43,794 nucleotides of DNA from Clostridiales bacterium. Lineage in GTDB: Bacteria; Bacillota; Clostridia; Lachnospirales; JAQSXR01. The stretch is taken from the NCBI GenBank assembly GCA_029256575.1, contig JAQSXR010000010.1, positions 1 to 43,794 on the forward strand. Direction: 5' to 3'. The position numbers and the translations under genes were made by a program. How positions within the stretch are numbered: the first letter of the stretch is position 1; every line of letters begins with the position of its first letter. Below are positions 24,423-33,220 of this stretch, in pieces. The notes beneath the pieces were generated by a model. That model worked only from the letters and a program-made list of their open reading frames with translations, was not told the DNA's origin and searched no databases.

Positions 24423-24566
24423 CTGGATAAAAAACAGGACACTCAGAGGCAGGAGGACTTAATCGATTTAAGAAAAGAAGTTAAGAACGGATTTTACCAC
24501 TTATATTATGAAAGAGTAATCGTACTATATAAAAATAGGAACGGTTACTTTTTTATTTTTACATAA
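24423..24566 (+). pseudogene. Possible short gene remnant, weakly FlgM-like
   Basis: This frame reads 47 residues to a TAA (24564-24566) and includes DTQRQEDLIDLRKEVKNGFY. That resembles, weakly, the C-terminal sigma-binding part of the anti-sigma factor FlgM (pattern D-x-x-x-hydrophobic-K-x-x-I-x-x-G-x-Y). I find no start codon with a ribosome binding site, and the last third of the frame runs through an intrinsic terminator. It may be a decayed fragment or coincidence. Confidence 0.2.
24515..24554 (+). terminator. Intrinsic terminator upstream of the FNR-type regulator gene
   Basis: GTAATCGT (24516-24523) pairs with ACGGTTAC (24541-24548) with one wobble across a 17-nt loop, followed by TTTTTT (24549-24554). 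No complete + strand gene precedes it; the upstream gene msrA is on the other strand. It may end a short unannotated transcript or insulate the regulator gene. Confidence 0.6.
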
Positions 24567-24625
24567 ACTGTTGAATGATATGTTACAATTTAACTAATAA
24601 TATTACAACGAAAGGGATGATTAGA

Positions 24626-25348
24626 ATGCAAATAAAAAAACATGATTGTAGCTTCTGTCATAATAAGTTATGTATACATAAGGTTCCAATTTTTTCTTCA
24701 CTAGAGTACGAGGACCTTTTAAAAATCTCAGACTTGATTCATCATAAAGAATATCAAAAAGGAGAATTAATTTTCTTAGATGGAGAAAAAGTGGATTCAA
24801 TTGTAATCATGAATGAAGGAAGTGCAAAAGCTGTAAAGTATAATGTAGAAGGTAAAGAACAAATTTTGTATGTTTTTTCGGAAGGTGATTTCTTTGGGGA
24901 ACAATATTTGCTGAACAATCAGACAGCCGACTATAGTGTGGAAGCGCTAGAAACAGTAAAAGCTTGTACGTTGTCTAGAGATAACTTTAGGGATTTGTTA
25001 TATACTCATCCAGATATAGCAATAAAGATAATTGAAGATCTAGGTGAACGAATGAGTCGTCTAGAAAATATTGTACAAAGCATGGGCGTTCGAAGTGTTG
25101 ATGCTAGAGTAAGTGGGTTATTAATAGATTTCGCGAAAAAATACGGATCAAATATAGAGGGAGGGACCTTGGTTCAATTGCCATTAAGCCGAGAAGGTAT
25201 TGCAAATTATCTTGGAATTGCGAGAGAAACAGTAAGTCGAAAATTTGGACAATTAGAGAATGATGGCATTATTCAATCAATGAATAATAAAGCAATTTTA
25301 ATATTAAATAAAAATGCATTAGAAGAAATAGCAAAAATAATTGAATAA
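24626..25348 (+). CDS. FNR-type Crp-family regulator with N-terminal cysteine cluster
   Basis: This 240-residue Crp/Fnr regulator has N-terminal Cys8, Cys11 and Cys16 plus Cys114 in VKACTLS. This is the arrangement of FNR, where three N-terminal cysteines and one central cysteine hold an oxygen- or NO-sensitive [4Fe-4S] cluster; spacing is CX2CX4C rather than the CX2CX5C of E. coli. The cyclic-nucleotide-like beta roll (about 22-120) contains GDFFGEQ. The helix-turn-helix has RETVSRKFGQLE, with Glu201, Ser204 and Arg205 matching the FNR residues that read TTGAT half-sites. The ATG at 24626 has AAAGGG upstream at suitable spacing. Immediately downstream are ric and a flavodiiron protein, so it likely controls NO/oxygen defence. 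Confidence 0.87.
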   Translation: MQIKKHDCSFCHNKLCIHKVPIFSSLEYEDLLKISDLIHHKEYQKGELIFLDGEKVDSIVIMNEGSAKAVKYNVEGKEQILYVFSEGDFFGEQYLLNNQTADYSVEALETVKACTLSRDNFRDLLYTHPDIAIKIIEDLGERMSRLENIVQSMGVRSVDARVSGLLIDFAKKYGSNIEGGTLVQLPLSREGIANYLGIARETVSRKFGQLENDGIIQSMNNKAILILNKNALEEIAKIIE

Positions 25349-25353
25349 AAAAT

Positions 25354-25395
25354 TTGATTTGAATCACAGTAATTCTTTTCTTTGTTGGTTATACT
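25354..25395 (+). promoter_or_regulatory. FNR-like box and -10 element upstream of ric
   Basis: TTGAT-TTGA-ATCAC at 25354-25367 matches the FNR palindrome TTGAT-N4-ATCAA at 9 of 10 specified positions. TATACT at 25390-25395 is a good -10 box and no strong -35 is present. With transcription starting near 25402, the box is centred at about -41.5, the classical position for an activator that replaces the -35 element. The adjacent regulator carries the matching recognition residues. Confidence 0.7.
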
Positions 25396-25440
25396 GACTA
25401 TATTAAGTAAACAAAAAACAACCAAAAAGGAGAAATTACT

Positions 25441-26133
25441 ATGAATTATACAGATAAAAATATAACATTAGGAAAAGTTGTAGCTGGGTTACCACAAGCA
25501 GCAGATATATTTGAAGAACACGGTATTGATTTTTGTTGCGGAGGGCATCGATTATTGGCTCAGGTTATAGAGGAACAAGGAATCGATAAGAATTCTTTAT
25601 ACGAGAGTTTGCAGAAAGCAGATGATGAAAGAAAAAGCAGCTATCAAAATCAAGGAGATGACTTCGAGAATATGAGTCCAGTAGCACTCTCGGCTTATAT
25701 TGATGATAAACATCATAGTTATTTGCGAGAGGCGTTACCAGAAGCTTCAGAATTATTGAATACGATATTAAGAGTACACGGCAACAGTCATAGAGAGCTA
25801 TTCCATGTTTATAAATTATTCGGGCAATTAAAAACTGACTTAGAACAACATCTCTTAAAGGAAGAAACACTTGTATTTCCGTCATATGGACAGACACATT
25901 CAGATATCAATGAAACGAGAGTAGTCATCAAAGAACTTATGGAAGAGCATGATGCAGCAGGCGATATCTTGAAGGAGTTACGTCGTATTACAAATGACTA
26001 TAATATTCCGGATGATGTTTGTGGAACTTTTGAGAGAACATATGTGAAATTAGCTGAGATTGAGAAAGATCTACACAGACACATTCATTTAGAAAATAAT
26101 ATATTATTTTTAGAAAAGCAAAATAATCAATAA
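25441..26133 (+). CDS. ric: Iron-sulfur cluster repair di-iron protein (RIC; ScdA/YtfE family)
   Basis: This 230-residue protein has an N-terminal ScdA domain with the diagnostic DFCCGG (Cys32, Cys33) and a C-terminal hemerythrin-like four-helix bundle. Candidate iron ligands are the histidines and glutamates in HHSYL, HGNSHREL, EQHLLKEE, EEHDAAG and HRHIHLENN. RIC proteins restore Fe-S clusters damaged by nitric oxide or peroxide. The start follows AAGGAGAAA. It lies behind an FNR-like box and ahead of a flavodiiron NO/O2 reductase, a coherent stress unit. Confidence 0.92.
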   Translation: MNYTDKNITLGKVVAGLPQAADIFEEHGIDFCCGGHRLLAQVIEEQGIDKNSLYESLQKADDERKSSYQNQGDDFENMSPVALSAYIDDKHHSYLREALPEASELLNTILRVHGNSHRELFHVYKLFGQLKTDLEQHLLKEETLVFPSYGQTHSDINETRVVIKELMEEHDAAGDILKELRRITNDYNIPDDVCGTFERTYVKLAEIEKDLHRHIHLENNILFLEKQNNQ

Positions 26134-26199
26134 TCTTTTACAAACAATAGATTGAAGATATTCTAAATTACAAAAGAGATAAAACAAGGAGGAAATATT

Positions 26200-27390
26200 A
26201 TGTCAAAAAAAATAACAGATAAAGTAACTTGGGTTGGTAAGGTAGATTGGGAATTAAAAGGTTTTCATGGCCATGAGTATTCAACCGATAAAGGTTCATC
26301 CTACAATTCATATTTGATAAGAGATAAGAAAACAGTTTTGATTGATACTGTATGGCAACCATATGATAAAGAATTTGTAGCACGCTTAAAACAAGAGATT
26401 AACTTAGATGAAATTGACTATATAATTGCAAATCATGGAGAAATAGATCATAGTGGTGCATTACCTGAATTAATGAGGGAAATTCCAAATACTCCGATTT
26501 ATTGTACAAAAAATGGTGCAAAGATTTTAAAGGGGCACTATCATCAAGATTGGAACTTTGTCACAGTAAAGACGGGAGATACATTAGATATCGGAGAAAG
26601 CAAGCTAGTATTCGTAGAAGCACCAATGTTACATTGGCCAGACAGTATGTTTACTTATATGACTGGGGAAAATATATTATTTAGCAATGATGCCTTTGGA
26701 CAACACTATGCGACAGAATCTCTATATAATGATGTAGTTGACCAAAGTGAACTTTTTGTTGAAGCTACTAAGTATTATGCAAATATTCTTACACCATTTA
26801 GTGCTCTTGTAATAAAGAAAATTGAAGAAGTATTAAGCTTTAATCTACCAGTAGATTTGATCTGTACGAGCCACGGAGTAATCTGGAAAGACAATCCAAC
26901 TCAAATTATACACCAATATCTAAAATGGGCAGATAATTACCAAGAGAATCAAATTACTATAATATATGATACTATGTGGAATTCTACTAGAAAAATGGCA
27001 GAAGCAATCGCAAAAGGTATAATGGAAGCAGATCCTAACGTTACAATTAAATTATGCAATTCTGCTATAGAAGATAAGAATGATCTAATAACAGAAATAT
27101 TTAAATCTAAGGCTATTCTTCTTGGATCTCCAACTGTTAACGGTGGATATCTATATTCAATAGGCGGGTTACTTGAAATGGCAAAAGGCTTAAAATTCAA
27201 GAATAAAAAAGCAGCAGCATTTGGTAGCTATGGATGGGGTGGAGAAGTAGTGAAACAACTATCCGAAAAGCTTACGGAATGTGGATTTAGTGTAGTAAAT
27301 GAAGGACATCGTTCCCTATGGGTGCCTGATGAACAAGAATTAGATAATTGTGTTGAATATGGAAAACAATTTGTAGAAGCTACGAGGTAA
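26200..27390 (+). CDS. fprA: Flavodiiron protein (FprA-type O2/NO reductase)
   Basis: This 396-residue protein has a metallo-beta-lactamase-like di-iron domain followed by a flavodoxin domain. Iron ligands visible are His79, Glu81, Asp83 and His84 (NHGEIDHSG), then the histidine in MLHWPD, the aspartate in SNDAFGQH and the histidine in TSHGVIW. FMN binding is in the C-terminal half, beginning TIIYDTMWNSTRKMAEAI. No rubredoxin or NADH-oxidase extension is present, so an external rubredoxin or other donor is needed. The enzyme reduces oxygen to water or NO to N2O in the cytoplasm of anaerobes. The start follows AAGGAGGAAA; a terminator follows. Cotranscription with ric is likely (66-bp gap). 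Confidence 0.94.
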   Translation: MSKKITDKVTWVGKVDWELKGFHGHEYSTDKGSSYNSYLIRDKKTVLIDTVWQPYDKEFVARLKQEINLDEIDYIIANHGEIDHSGALPELMREIPNTPIYCTKNGAKILKGHYHQDWNFVTVKTGDTLDIGESKLVFVEAPMLHWPDSMFTYMTGENILFSNDAFGQHYATESLYNDVVDQSELFVEATKYYANILTPFSALVIKKIEEVLSFNLPVDLICTSHGVIWKDNPTQIIHQYLKWADNYQENQITIIYDTMWNSTRKMAEAIAKGIMEADPNVTIKLCNSAIEDKNDLITEIFKSKAILLGSPTVNGGYLYSIGGLLEMAKGLKFKNKKAAAFGSYGWGGEVVKQLSEKLTECGFSVVNEGHRSLWVPDEQELDNCVEYGKQFVEATR

Positions 27391-27437
27391 GATTAATCAA
27401 ACTATTTGTGGCTTAATATAGTAAATATTGTTATGAT

Positions 27438-27468
27438 AAAAGTGTAAGAATAATCTTCTTACACTTTT
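27438..27468 (+). terminator. Intrinsic terminator after the flavodiiron gene
   Basis: A perfect 13-bp stem, AAAGTGTAAGAA-type arm (27438-27450) with TTCTTACACTTTT (27456-27468), closes loop TAATC and continues into T residues. Confidence 0.9.
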
Positions 27469-27544
27469 TTGCATTTATATTTTAGTATAATAATATATTT
27501 GTGTTAGAATAAAAAATAAGCAAATTTATATGGAGAGATATTAT

Positions 27545-28552
27545 ATGAAAAAAGAAACTAAGAAAATATTTATTGGATTAAGTTGTTTCATTGTTGCATT
27601 TTTCTATCTCATTATTGCTGCGAGTCACTACTTTTATAAACTTGCTATTAAACGTAGTTACAAGAAATTTATGCATAACAATAAAGACTTACCAAGAAAA
27701 TATCACAAAAAAGTAAAGTCACCAGAAGAGACAACTACGTTAATAGATGCAGTTGAACCTACTCCTGTTGAACAAAGTGGTGAAGAATGGGTAAATGAAA
27801 AAGGATATGAGACTTGGAACATAACATCTGAAGATGGATTAAAGTTAGTTGGTTATTATATACCGGCAACCATTCAATCGAACAAAACGGTAATATTAGC
27901 ACATGGGTATTCCTCAAAAGGAAAGAATATGGGCAATTGTGCAAAATTGTATTCCGAAAAACTAGGATATAATGTACTGATGCCAGACGCACGCGGACAT
28001 GGAGAAAGTGAAGGAGACTATATTGGTTTTGGATGGCCAGAACGAAAAGACTACCTTATTTGGATTCAAAGAATTATTAATGAGGTAGGAACTAACGCAC
28101 AAATTGTACTTCATGGTATTTCTATGGGAGCAGCTACGGTAATGATGGTAAGTGGGGAAGACTTACCAGAACAAGTTAAAGTAATTGTGGAAGACTGTGG
28201 GTATACATCTGCATATGAACAGTTATCTTATCAATTAAAGAGGATGTATAATTTACCTAAGTTTCCACTTATGCCTGCAACCAGTCTCTTAACAGATATC
28301 AAAGATGGTTATAATTTTTATGAGGCCTCTGCTTTAAAACAAGTACAAAAGAACAAATTGCCTATGCTTTTTATCCATGGAGAAGAAGACCTCTTCGTTC
28401 CAACTGAAATGGTTTGGAAGTTATATGAAGTCTGTGTTACGGAAAAAGATATTTACTTAGTGAAAGGTGCCGGACATGGAATGGCATACAGCACAGATAA
28501 ACCTACATATGAGAAAAAAGTAGCGGAATTCATATCGAAATTTATAAAATAA
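27545..28552 (+). CDS. Membrane-anchored alpha/beta hydrolase
   Basis: This 335-residue protein has an N-terminal transmembrane anchor (about residues 7-30) and a serine-hydrolase domain. The nucleophile is Ser193 in GISMGA, the acid is probably the Asp in HGEEDLFVP and the base the His in GAGHGMAYS. The oxyanion region HGYSSKGKNMG and the ARGHGESEGDY segment are typical of the YqkD/BAAT-like branch of uncharacterised hydrolases. The domain probably lies outside the membrane. The ATG at 27545 follows GGAGAG; the ATG at 27530 precedes that site and is rejected. Substrate unknown. It stands alone between terminators. Confidence 0.85.
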   Translation: MKKETKKIFIGLSCFIVAFFYLIIAASHYFYKLAIKRSYKKFMHNNKDLPRKYHKKVKSPEETTTLIDAVEPTPVEQSGEEWVNEKGYETWNITSEDGLKLVGYYIPATIQSNKTVILAHGYSSKGKNMGNCAKLYSEKLGYNVLMPDARGHGESEGDYIGFGWPERKDYLIWIQRIINEVGTNAQIVLHGISMGAATVMMVSGEDLPEQVKVIVEDCGYTSAYEQLSYQLKRMYNLPKFPLMPATSLLTDIKDGYNFYEASALKQVQKNKLPMLFIHGEEDLFVPTEMVWKLYEVCVTEKDIYLVKGAGHGMAYSTDKPTYEKKVAEFISKFIK

Positions 28553-28570
28553 AAAAATAATAAATTCATT

Positions 28571-28604
28571 AAGAAGACTTATGTTTATGCATAAGTCTTC
28601 TTTC
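28571..28604 (+). terminator. Intrinsic terminator after the alpha/beta hydrolase gene
   Basis: The 13-bp perfect stem AAGAAGACTTATG (28571-28583) / CATAAGTCTTCTT (28590-28602) closes a 6-nt loop. The T-tract is short, so efficiency is uncertain. Confidence 0.75.
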
Positions 28605-28674
28605 ATATTTAGGTAATTGCCTCATAAGTAATCTTGTCGCACAATACATTACATTTGTCATGGTCATAATCTAT

Positions 28675-28689
28675 CGGAAGTCATTTCCG
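28675..28689. promoter_or_regulatory. Candidate response-regulator operator upstream of the ABC transporter operon
   Basis: CGGAA-GTCAT-TTCCG is a perfect 5-bp inverted repeat with a 5-bp spacer. It lies 64 bp before the ATPase start and just upstream of a weak -10-like GATAAT (28706-28711). A NarL-type regulator encoded in the same operon could bind it. No direct evidence. Confidence 0.35.
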
Positions 28690-28752
28690 TAGAAAGATAA
28701 GAAATGATAATATAAGTACATTGATAAGAAGATAAGGAAAGGCAGGATAAAT

Positions 28753-29700
28753 ATGAGAGATTTAGTTTCTGTAAATAATATAACAAAGAATTATGGAGAT
28801 TTTTGTGCAGTTGATAGTTTGAGTTTTTCAGTTGGAGAGGGAGAAATCTTTGGATTTCTTGGTCCAAATGGAGCGGGGAAGTCGACTACCTTAAGTATAA
28901 TCACAACATTAATAGACTTTGACAAAGGAAAAGTTGCGATTGACGGATTTGATATTAATAAAGATCGCTTAGAGGCAAAGAAGTTAATGGGTATGGTTCC
29001 TCAAGAAATTGCATTATATAAGCACTTAACTGCGCTCGACAATGTAAAGTTCTTTGCATCTCTATATGGCTTAAAGGGTGATAAATTAGATAAAGCAGCC
29101 AAAGAAGCCTTGGAATTTGTTGGACTTAGTGATCGCATGAAAATGAAACCGAAAAAAATGTCTGGTGGAATGCAAAGAAGATTAAATATCGCATGCGGGA
29201 TTGCACATAATCCGAAATTAATTGTAATGGATGAACCAACAGTTGGTGTAGATGCTCAATCAAGAGAACATATCTTAAATTCTATTCGTATCCTACGGGA
29301 TCGAGGAGCAACTGTTATCTATACTTCTCATTACATGCAGGAAGTAGAAGAAATCTGCGATAGAATCGCAATTATTGATAGAGGAAAGCTTGTGGCAATA
29401 GGAACGAAAGATGAATTGGTATCTAATGTAACCGACATTCATTCATTTATCATCACTACTAAATTTCCGGTTGAATTTGATAAAAAAGAATTTGAGAAAA
29501 AGATTGCCTACTTACCTGGAGTAAAGAATATTTACCTAGATGAATGGGTAATAAAAGTTGATATCCAAGTAGGCCATAATAGTGTCAATAAAATATTAGA
29601 GGTAGTGATTGAAGGTAATCTTCCAATCTATAACGTTGTCAGTGAAGTACCGAATTTAGAGACTACATTCTTAACATTAACAGGGCATGAATTGCGATAA
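28753..29700 (+). CDS. ABC transporter ATP-binding protein (LnrL-like, ABC-2 exporter)
   Basis: This 315-residue ATPase has Walker A GPNGAGKST (37-45), Q-loop Gln84, signature SGGMQ (137-141), Walker B LIVMDEP (156-162) and a switch histidine in YTSHYMQE. The C-terminal 90 residues form the extra domain typical of drug-export ATPases of the DrrA/LnrL type. The start follows GGAAAGGCAGGA. Two ABC-2 permeases, a histidine kinase and a response regulator follow in the same direction, resembling the Bacillus linearmycin-resistance lnrJKLMN unit. It would energise export or membrane clearance of an amphipathic compound. Confidence 0.92.
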   Translation: MRDLVSVNNITKNYGDFCAVDSLSFSVGEGEIFGFLGPNGAGKSTTLSIITTLIDFDKGKVAIDGFDINKDRLEAKKLMGMVPQEIALYKHLTALDNVKFFASLYGLKGDKLDKAAKEALEFVGLSDRMKMKPKKMSGGMQRRLNIACGIAHNPKLIVMDEPTVGVDAQSREHILNSIRILRDRGATVIYTSHYMQEVEEICDRIAIIDRGKLVAIGTKDELVSNVTDIHSFIITTKFPVEFDKKEFEKKIAYLPGVKNIYLDEWVIKVDIQVGHNSVNKILEVVIEGNLPIYNVVSEVPNLETTFLTLTGHELR

Positions 29701-29763
29701 TTTAGCAGATAACAAGGATTTGCATAAGCAAGCAGTCCTAGTTCGCATGGAAGGGAAATTGAT

Positions 29764-30858
29764 ATGATTATATTAAATGAAATCAAAGCTTTTTTTAGTG
29801 ATAAAGTCAACCTATCGTTTATGTTTGCATTTCCAATTGTTTTAATATTCTTGTTAGGAAACCTATTATCAACACAAGATTACGCAGATGCTTCAATTGG
29901 TGAGCTAAGAATTGGGTATATGATAAAGACGACAAATCAAGTAGAGGTAACTTTTGCAAAAGAATTTATAGAATCTGTTTCTGAAGAAGGGACTGCCATT
30001 TTAAAAGAGATGACAGATGAACGAGATGCGAAGTTAAGCGTTGCGAATAATGAACTAGAAGGTTTTACTATATTTGGAGAAGATGAGATTCTTATATACG
30101 AAGGTAAAGATCAAATTAAGAATAGGACCATAACAGCACTTTTTACTGGGTATTCTAATTTATCAAAAGCAGTAAAAGTAATAGCAAATTCGGTACCAGA
30201 TAAACTTAACGGAATCAATACGAATGTGAGCAGTTTCGTTGAGGAGAAAGAATTTAATGCTAATCGCTCAATGTTAGATTATTATGGAGTAAGTATGATT
30301 ATCATGATGGCTTTTATTGGTTCGATTATAGGAGCGGGTACCTTTGGGGAAGAGATTAGACTGAGAACCGTTAACAGGTTAATTGTGGCTCCAGTAAGTC
30401 GTACTAAGATATTTTTTCAAAAAGTAATTGGTCAAATACCATCTGCAATTATTGAAATAGTGGTTGTTATGTTTGTTAGTGTAGCTTTTTTTAATGTTCA
30501 TTATGCCAAATCACTTGGTGATAATCTGATCTTATTTACTCTTTTTTTATTAACTAGTTTTACAATGCTGATAATAGGTGTTGTTATTGGCTTATTTATT
30601 CAGACAAATCCAATGCTCCTAATTATACCTGTGTTATGGGTTATGATGTTTTTAAGTGGAACTTTCTCAAAACAAATATTTATAAAAGGTGTTTCAGATA
30701 GAATGCCGGTATACCAGTTGCAACAGGCAGCATTTGATATAACAGTTTTTGGTAGAACGAATAAAGCAATCACTATTATCCTAATTGAAATCACAATAAT
30801 TATTTTAATGACAATCATCGGAGTTATTCGATTTAATAAACTGAAAGAAGCGAGGTAG
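29764..30858 (+). CDS. ABC-2 type permease (LnrM-like)
   Basis: This 364-residue membrane protein has one N-terminal helix (about 17-37), an extracytoplasmic domain of about 140 residues, then five C-terminal helices beginning near residue 175 (MIIMMAFIGSIIGAGTF). The segment FGEEIRLRTVNRLIVAPVSR after the first core helix is the typical ABC-2 coupling region. Starts after GGAAGGGAAA. It ends 7 bp before the next permease start, so the two are presumably translated together and form a heterodimer with the upstream ATPase. Confidence 0.88.
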   Translation: MIILNEIKAFFSDKVNLSFMFAFPIVLIFLLGNLLSTQDYADASIGELRIGYMIKTTNQVEVTFAKEFIESVSEEGTAILKEMTDERDAKLSVANNELEGFTIFGEDEILIYEGKDQIKNRTITALFTGYSNLSKAVKVIANSVPDKLNGINTNVSSFVEEKEFNANRSMLDYYGVSMIIMMAFIGSIIGAGTFGEEIRLRTVNRLIVAPVSRTKIFFQKVIGQIPSAIIEIVVVMFVSVAFFNVHYAKSLGDNLILFTLFLLTSFTMLIIGVVIGLFIQTNPMLLIIPVLWVMMFLSGTFSKQIFIKGVSDRMPVYQLQQAAFDITVFGRTNKAITIILIEITIIILMTIIGVIRFNKLKEAR

Positions 30859-30865
30859 GGGGCAT

Positions 30866-32017
30866 ATGAAAAATATTATATTATTTATGAAGAGTAACTT
30901 AAAAAGAAACATGATATCTTTGGTAATTTCAATTGCTTTCTCTATTATTATCTGCTCATTATTTGTATCATTCGGAAAAGCATTTGTTGATTATGATACG
31001 CATAATATTTCAGTAGGATTACTAGATAATGATAAAAGCAGTATTTCATTAGACTTCAAACGATATTTAAATAAAGAATTAAGCATTGATACAGTAGAAA
31101 ATATGTCCTATGATAATCTTGCAAATAAATTGATAGAAAGAGAAATATCAGCTATAATTGAAATACCAAAAGATTTCCAAGAAAATGGTATAAATAAAGG
31201 AAAACTTCCGAATGTTATTTTTACAACCTTAGATGATTATGAGAACATTGCTTTTATTAAGTCGTATATAGACATATACTCTAATAGTGTAAACATTATC
31301 GTAGAAGCAGCAGAAAATGATAAAAGTCAGTTTGATAAAATGTTCGCTGGATATAAATCAGAGGGTATGAAGATTGAAAAAGGCGAAGCATATATTCCGA
31401 ATAGAGAAAAGGATTTGGCACAGGCGGGATTATCTATAACAGCAGGATTCTTCACTTTTATGATGATGGTAATGAGCTACTGCATAGCACTTGTTGTCAT
31501 GGATGACAAACAAAGTGGTGTGTTCAATAGAATTCAAATATCACCGGTTAAATCAGCGCAGTATATTATAGGAACAACTTTATTTGCAGTCTTCACAAGT
31601 CTTTTTATATTAGCTACATTTTGCGTGTTTCTTGTTGTTAGGAATTATCAGATTGGAATCCCAATTGGTTATTTAGCGCTCATTATGTCCTTGTTTGCAA
31701 TCGTTATATTAGGGTTAGCTCTTATTGTAGCATTATTTTGTAAGAGTAAGAATGCGATGATGACAATCATTATTACTTTTGGAGTTATTGGACCAGTAAT
31801 AGGCGGAGCTTATTTTCCATTAGATTTAGCACCTCAAACGTTACAAAATCTGGCCAAAGTAACCCCGCATTATTGGATGATGCAGGGAATAAAGGATTTG
31901 GTAATTAATCCAAATCAATCAGGAATGAGTAATATTATTATTCTTTCTCTCTTTGCAGTGCTAAGTTATCTTATAGCAGCGGCAAAATTTGTACAAAAGG
32001 AAAGTAGTAAAGAATAA
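30866..32017 (+). CDS. ABC-2 type permease (LnrN-like)
   Basis: This 383-residue permease has the same layout as its neighbour: N-terminal helix (about 16-38), an external domain to about residue 185, then a run of helices starting ITAGFFTFMMMVMSYCIALVV. The coupling motif is SGVFNRIQISPVKSAQYI. The late GPVIGGAYFPLDLAPQTLQNLAKVTP-type segment (about 310-335) is characteristic of antibiotic-export ABC-2 permeases. The start follows GTAGGGGG with 7-bp spacing from the preceding stop. Likely pairs with the upstream permease. Confidence 0.88.
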   Translation: MKNIILFMKSNLKRNMISLVISIAFSIIICSLFVSFGKAFVDYDTHNISVGLLDNDKSSISLDFKRYLNKELSIDTVENMSYDNLANKLIEREISAIIEIPKDFQENGINKGKLPNVIFTTLDDYENIAFIKSYIDIYSNSVNIIVEAAENDKSQFDKMFAGYKSEGMKIEKGEAYIPNREKDLAQAGLSITAGFFTFMMMVMSYCIALVVMDDKQSGVFNRIQISPVKSAQYIIGTTLFAVFTSLFILATFCVFLVVRNYQIGIPIGYLALIMSLFAIVILGLALIVALFCKSKNAMMTIIITFGVIGPVIGGAYFPLDLAPQTLQNLAKVTPHYWMMQGIKDLVINPNQSGMSNIIILSLFAVLSYLIAAAKFVQKESSKE

Positions 32018-32037
32018 GAAAAACAAAGGAGTTATGT

Positions 32038-33159
32038 ATGCTAAAGCGATCAGTTATGTATTTAGTATTTAAAGGAGTTGCGATTGCTTGTTCTTCTATG
32101 TTTGTGTATAGGTCTGGAGTCGGGATTGACTATATGTTAATCTTGGTTCTGGCCTTTTCGTGTGTTATAATGGCTAGTTTTTTATTCGATCGGATAGGAA
32201 TAATGCACAATGATATAATACAAATAATAATAAATACAACGCTTTTGTTGACTTCTTTTTTACTCGATATGAAGAGTTTATTTCCGTTTATAATAATTTT
32301 GATTTTTCAAATGGTTGAAAGTTTTGCAAAAGGTATAAATTTCTATTACATGCTTATGGGGTCCACGGCTCTAGCTATGGTTATTATTAATACAAAAGCT
32401 GACGTGCTTATGTACACAGGATTATTAGTTATTATAATGGTATATACTAAAATAATCAGAGATAAGGCAGAAATTAATAAAATAATAATACTTGAGCAAA
32501 AAGATGAATTGGCAAGGTTGAATCAGAAACTGTTAGACAATAATCGCTTGGTTAAAACACTACAATATACAGCAGCACTTGAAGAACGTAATCGATTGGC
32601 GATTAGACTTCATGACAAGGTTGGTCACGGAATTTCCGGAAGCATTATCTTGCTAGAGGCTTCAAGTTTAATGTTTGATACGAATATGGAAAAAGCAAAA
32701 GATGGTATTGATAAAGCAATCTTAAATTTAAGAGATGGTGTTGATGATATCAGATTAGCACTTCGAGAAGAAAGGCCAATTCGAAGTGAGCTTGGTCTAA
32801 ATGAGCTTCATACCATTTTAGAGAAATTTCGAGTAACCCATAATATAGTTACCTCAATGCATCATTCGGGCAACTTAAACCTAATAGGAATGGACATATG
32901 GCAGTGTATCTACGAGAATTTAGAAGAGACATTAACGAATTTATTGAAACACTCAAATGCAACCAAATTTAAATTATCAATTCATGTATTTAATAAAGTC
33001 ATTAAGGTAGAATATCAGGATAATGGAAAATCGGAGACAAAATTTGTTAAAGGACTTGGACTTGAAGCAATTGAGGAACGTGCGATAAAGTGCGGAGGAA
33101 GATGCTTTATTGAAAAAATGGAGAATGAGTTTCGTATAACAAATATATTTACATATTAA
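32038..33159 (+). CDS. Sensor histidine kinase, NarL-partner (HisKA_3) type
   Basis: This 373-residue kinase has five or six membrane helices in residues 1-140 with almost no extracytoplasmic loop, a linker coiled coil (about 145-180) and the HisKA_3 motif EERNRLAIRLHDKVGH, with phospho-acceptor His192. The ATPase domain has the N-box NLLKHSNAT and the glycine segments DNGKSE and GLGLEAIEERA. Kinases with such buried sensors usually detect membrane-active compounds, often together with the adjacent ABC exporter. Starts after AAAGGAG. The response regulator follows 61 bp later. Confidence 0.9.
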   Translation: MLKRSVMYLVFKGVAIACSSMFVYRSGVGIDYMLILVLAFSCVIMASFLFDRIGIMHNDIIQIIINTTLLLTSFLLDMKSLFPFIIILIFQMVESFAKGINFYYMLMGSTALAMVIINTKADVLMYTGLLVIIMVYTKIIRDKAEINKIIILEQKDELARLNQKLLDNNRLVKTLQYTAALEERNRLAIRLHDKVGHGISGSIILLEASSLMFDTNMEKAKDGIDKAILNLRDGVDDIRLALREERPIRSELGLNELHTILEKFRVTHNIVTSMHHSGNLNLIGMDIWQCIYENLEETLTNLLKHSNATKFKLSIHVFNKVIKVEYQDNGKSETKFVKGLGLEAIEERAIKCGGRCFIEKMENEFRITNIFTY

Positions 33160-33220
33160 GTTCATTAACAAGATTTTAGTATATAACCATATAGGTTTTG
33201 AGGAAAGGTACGGTGTATAG

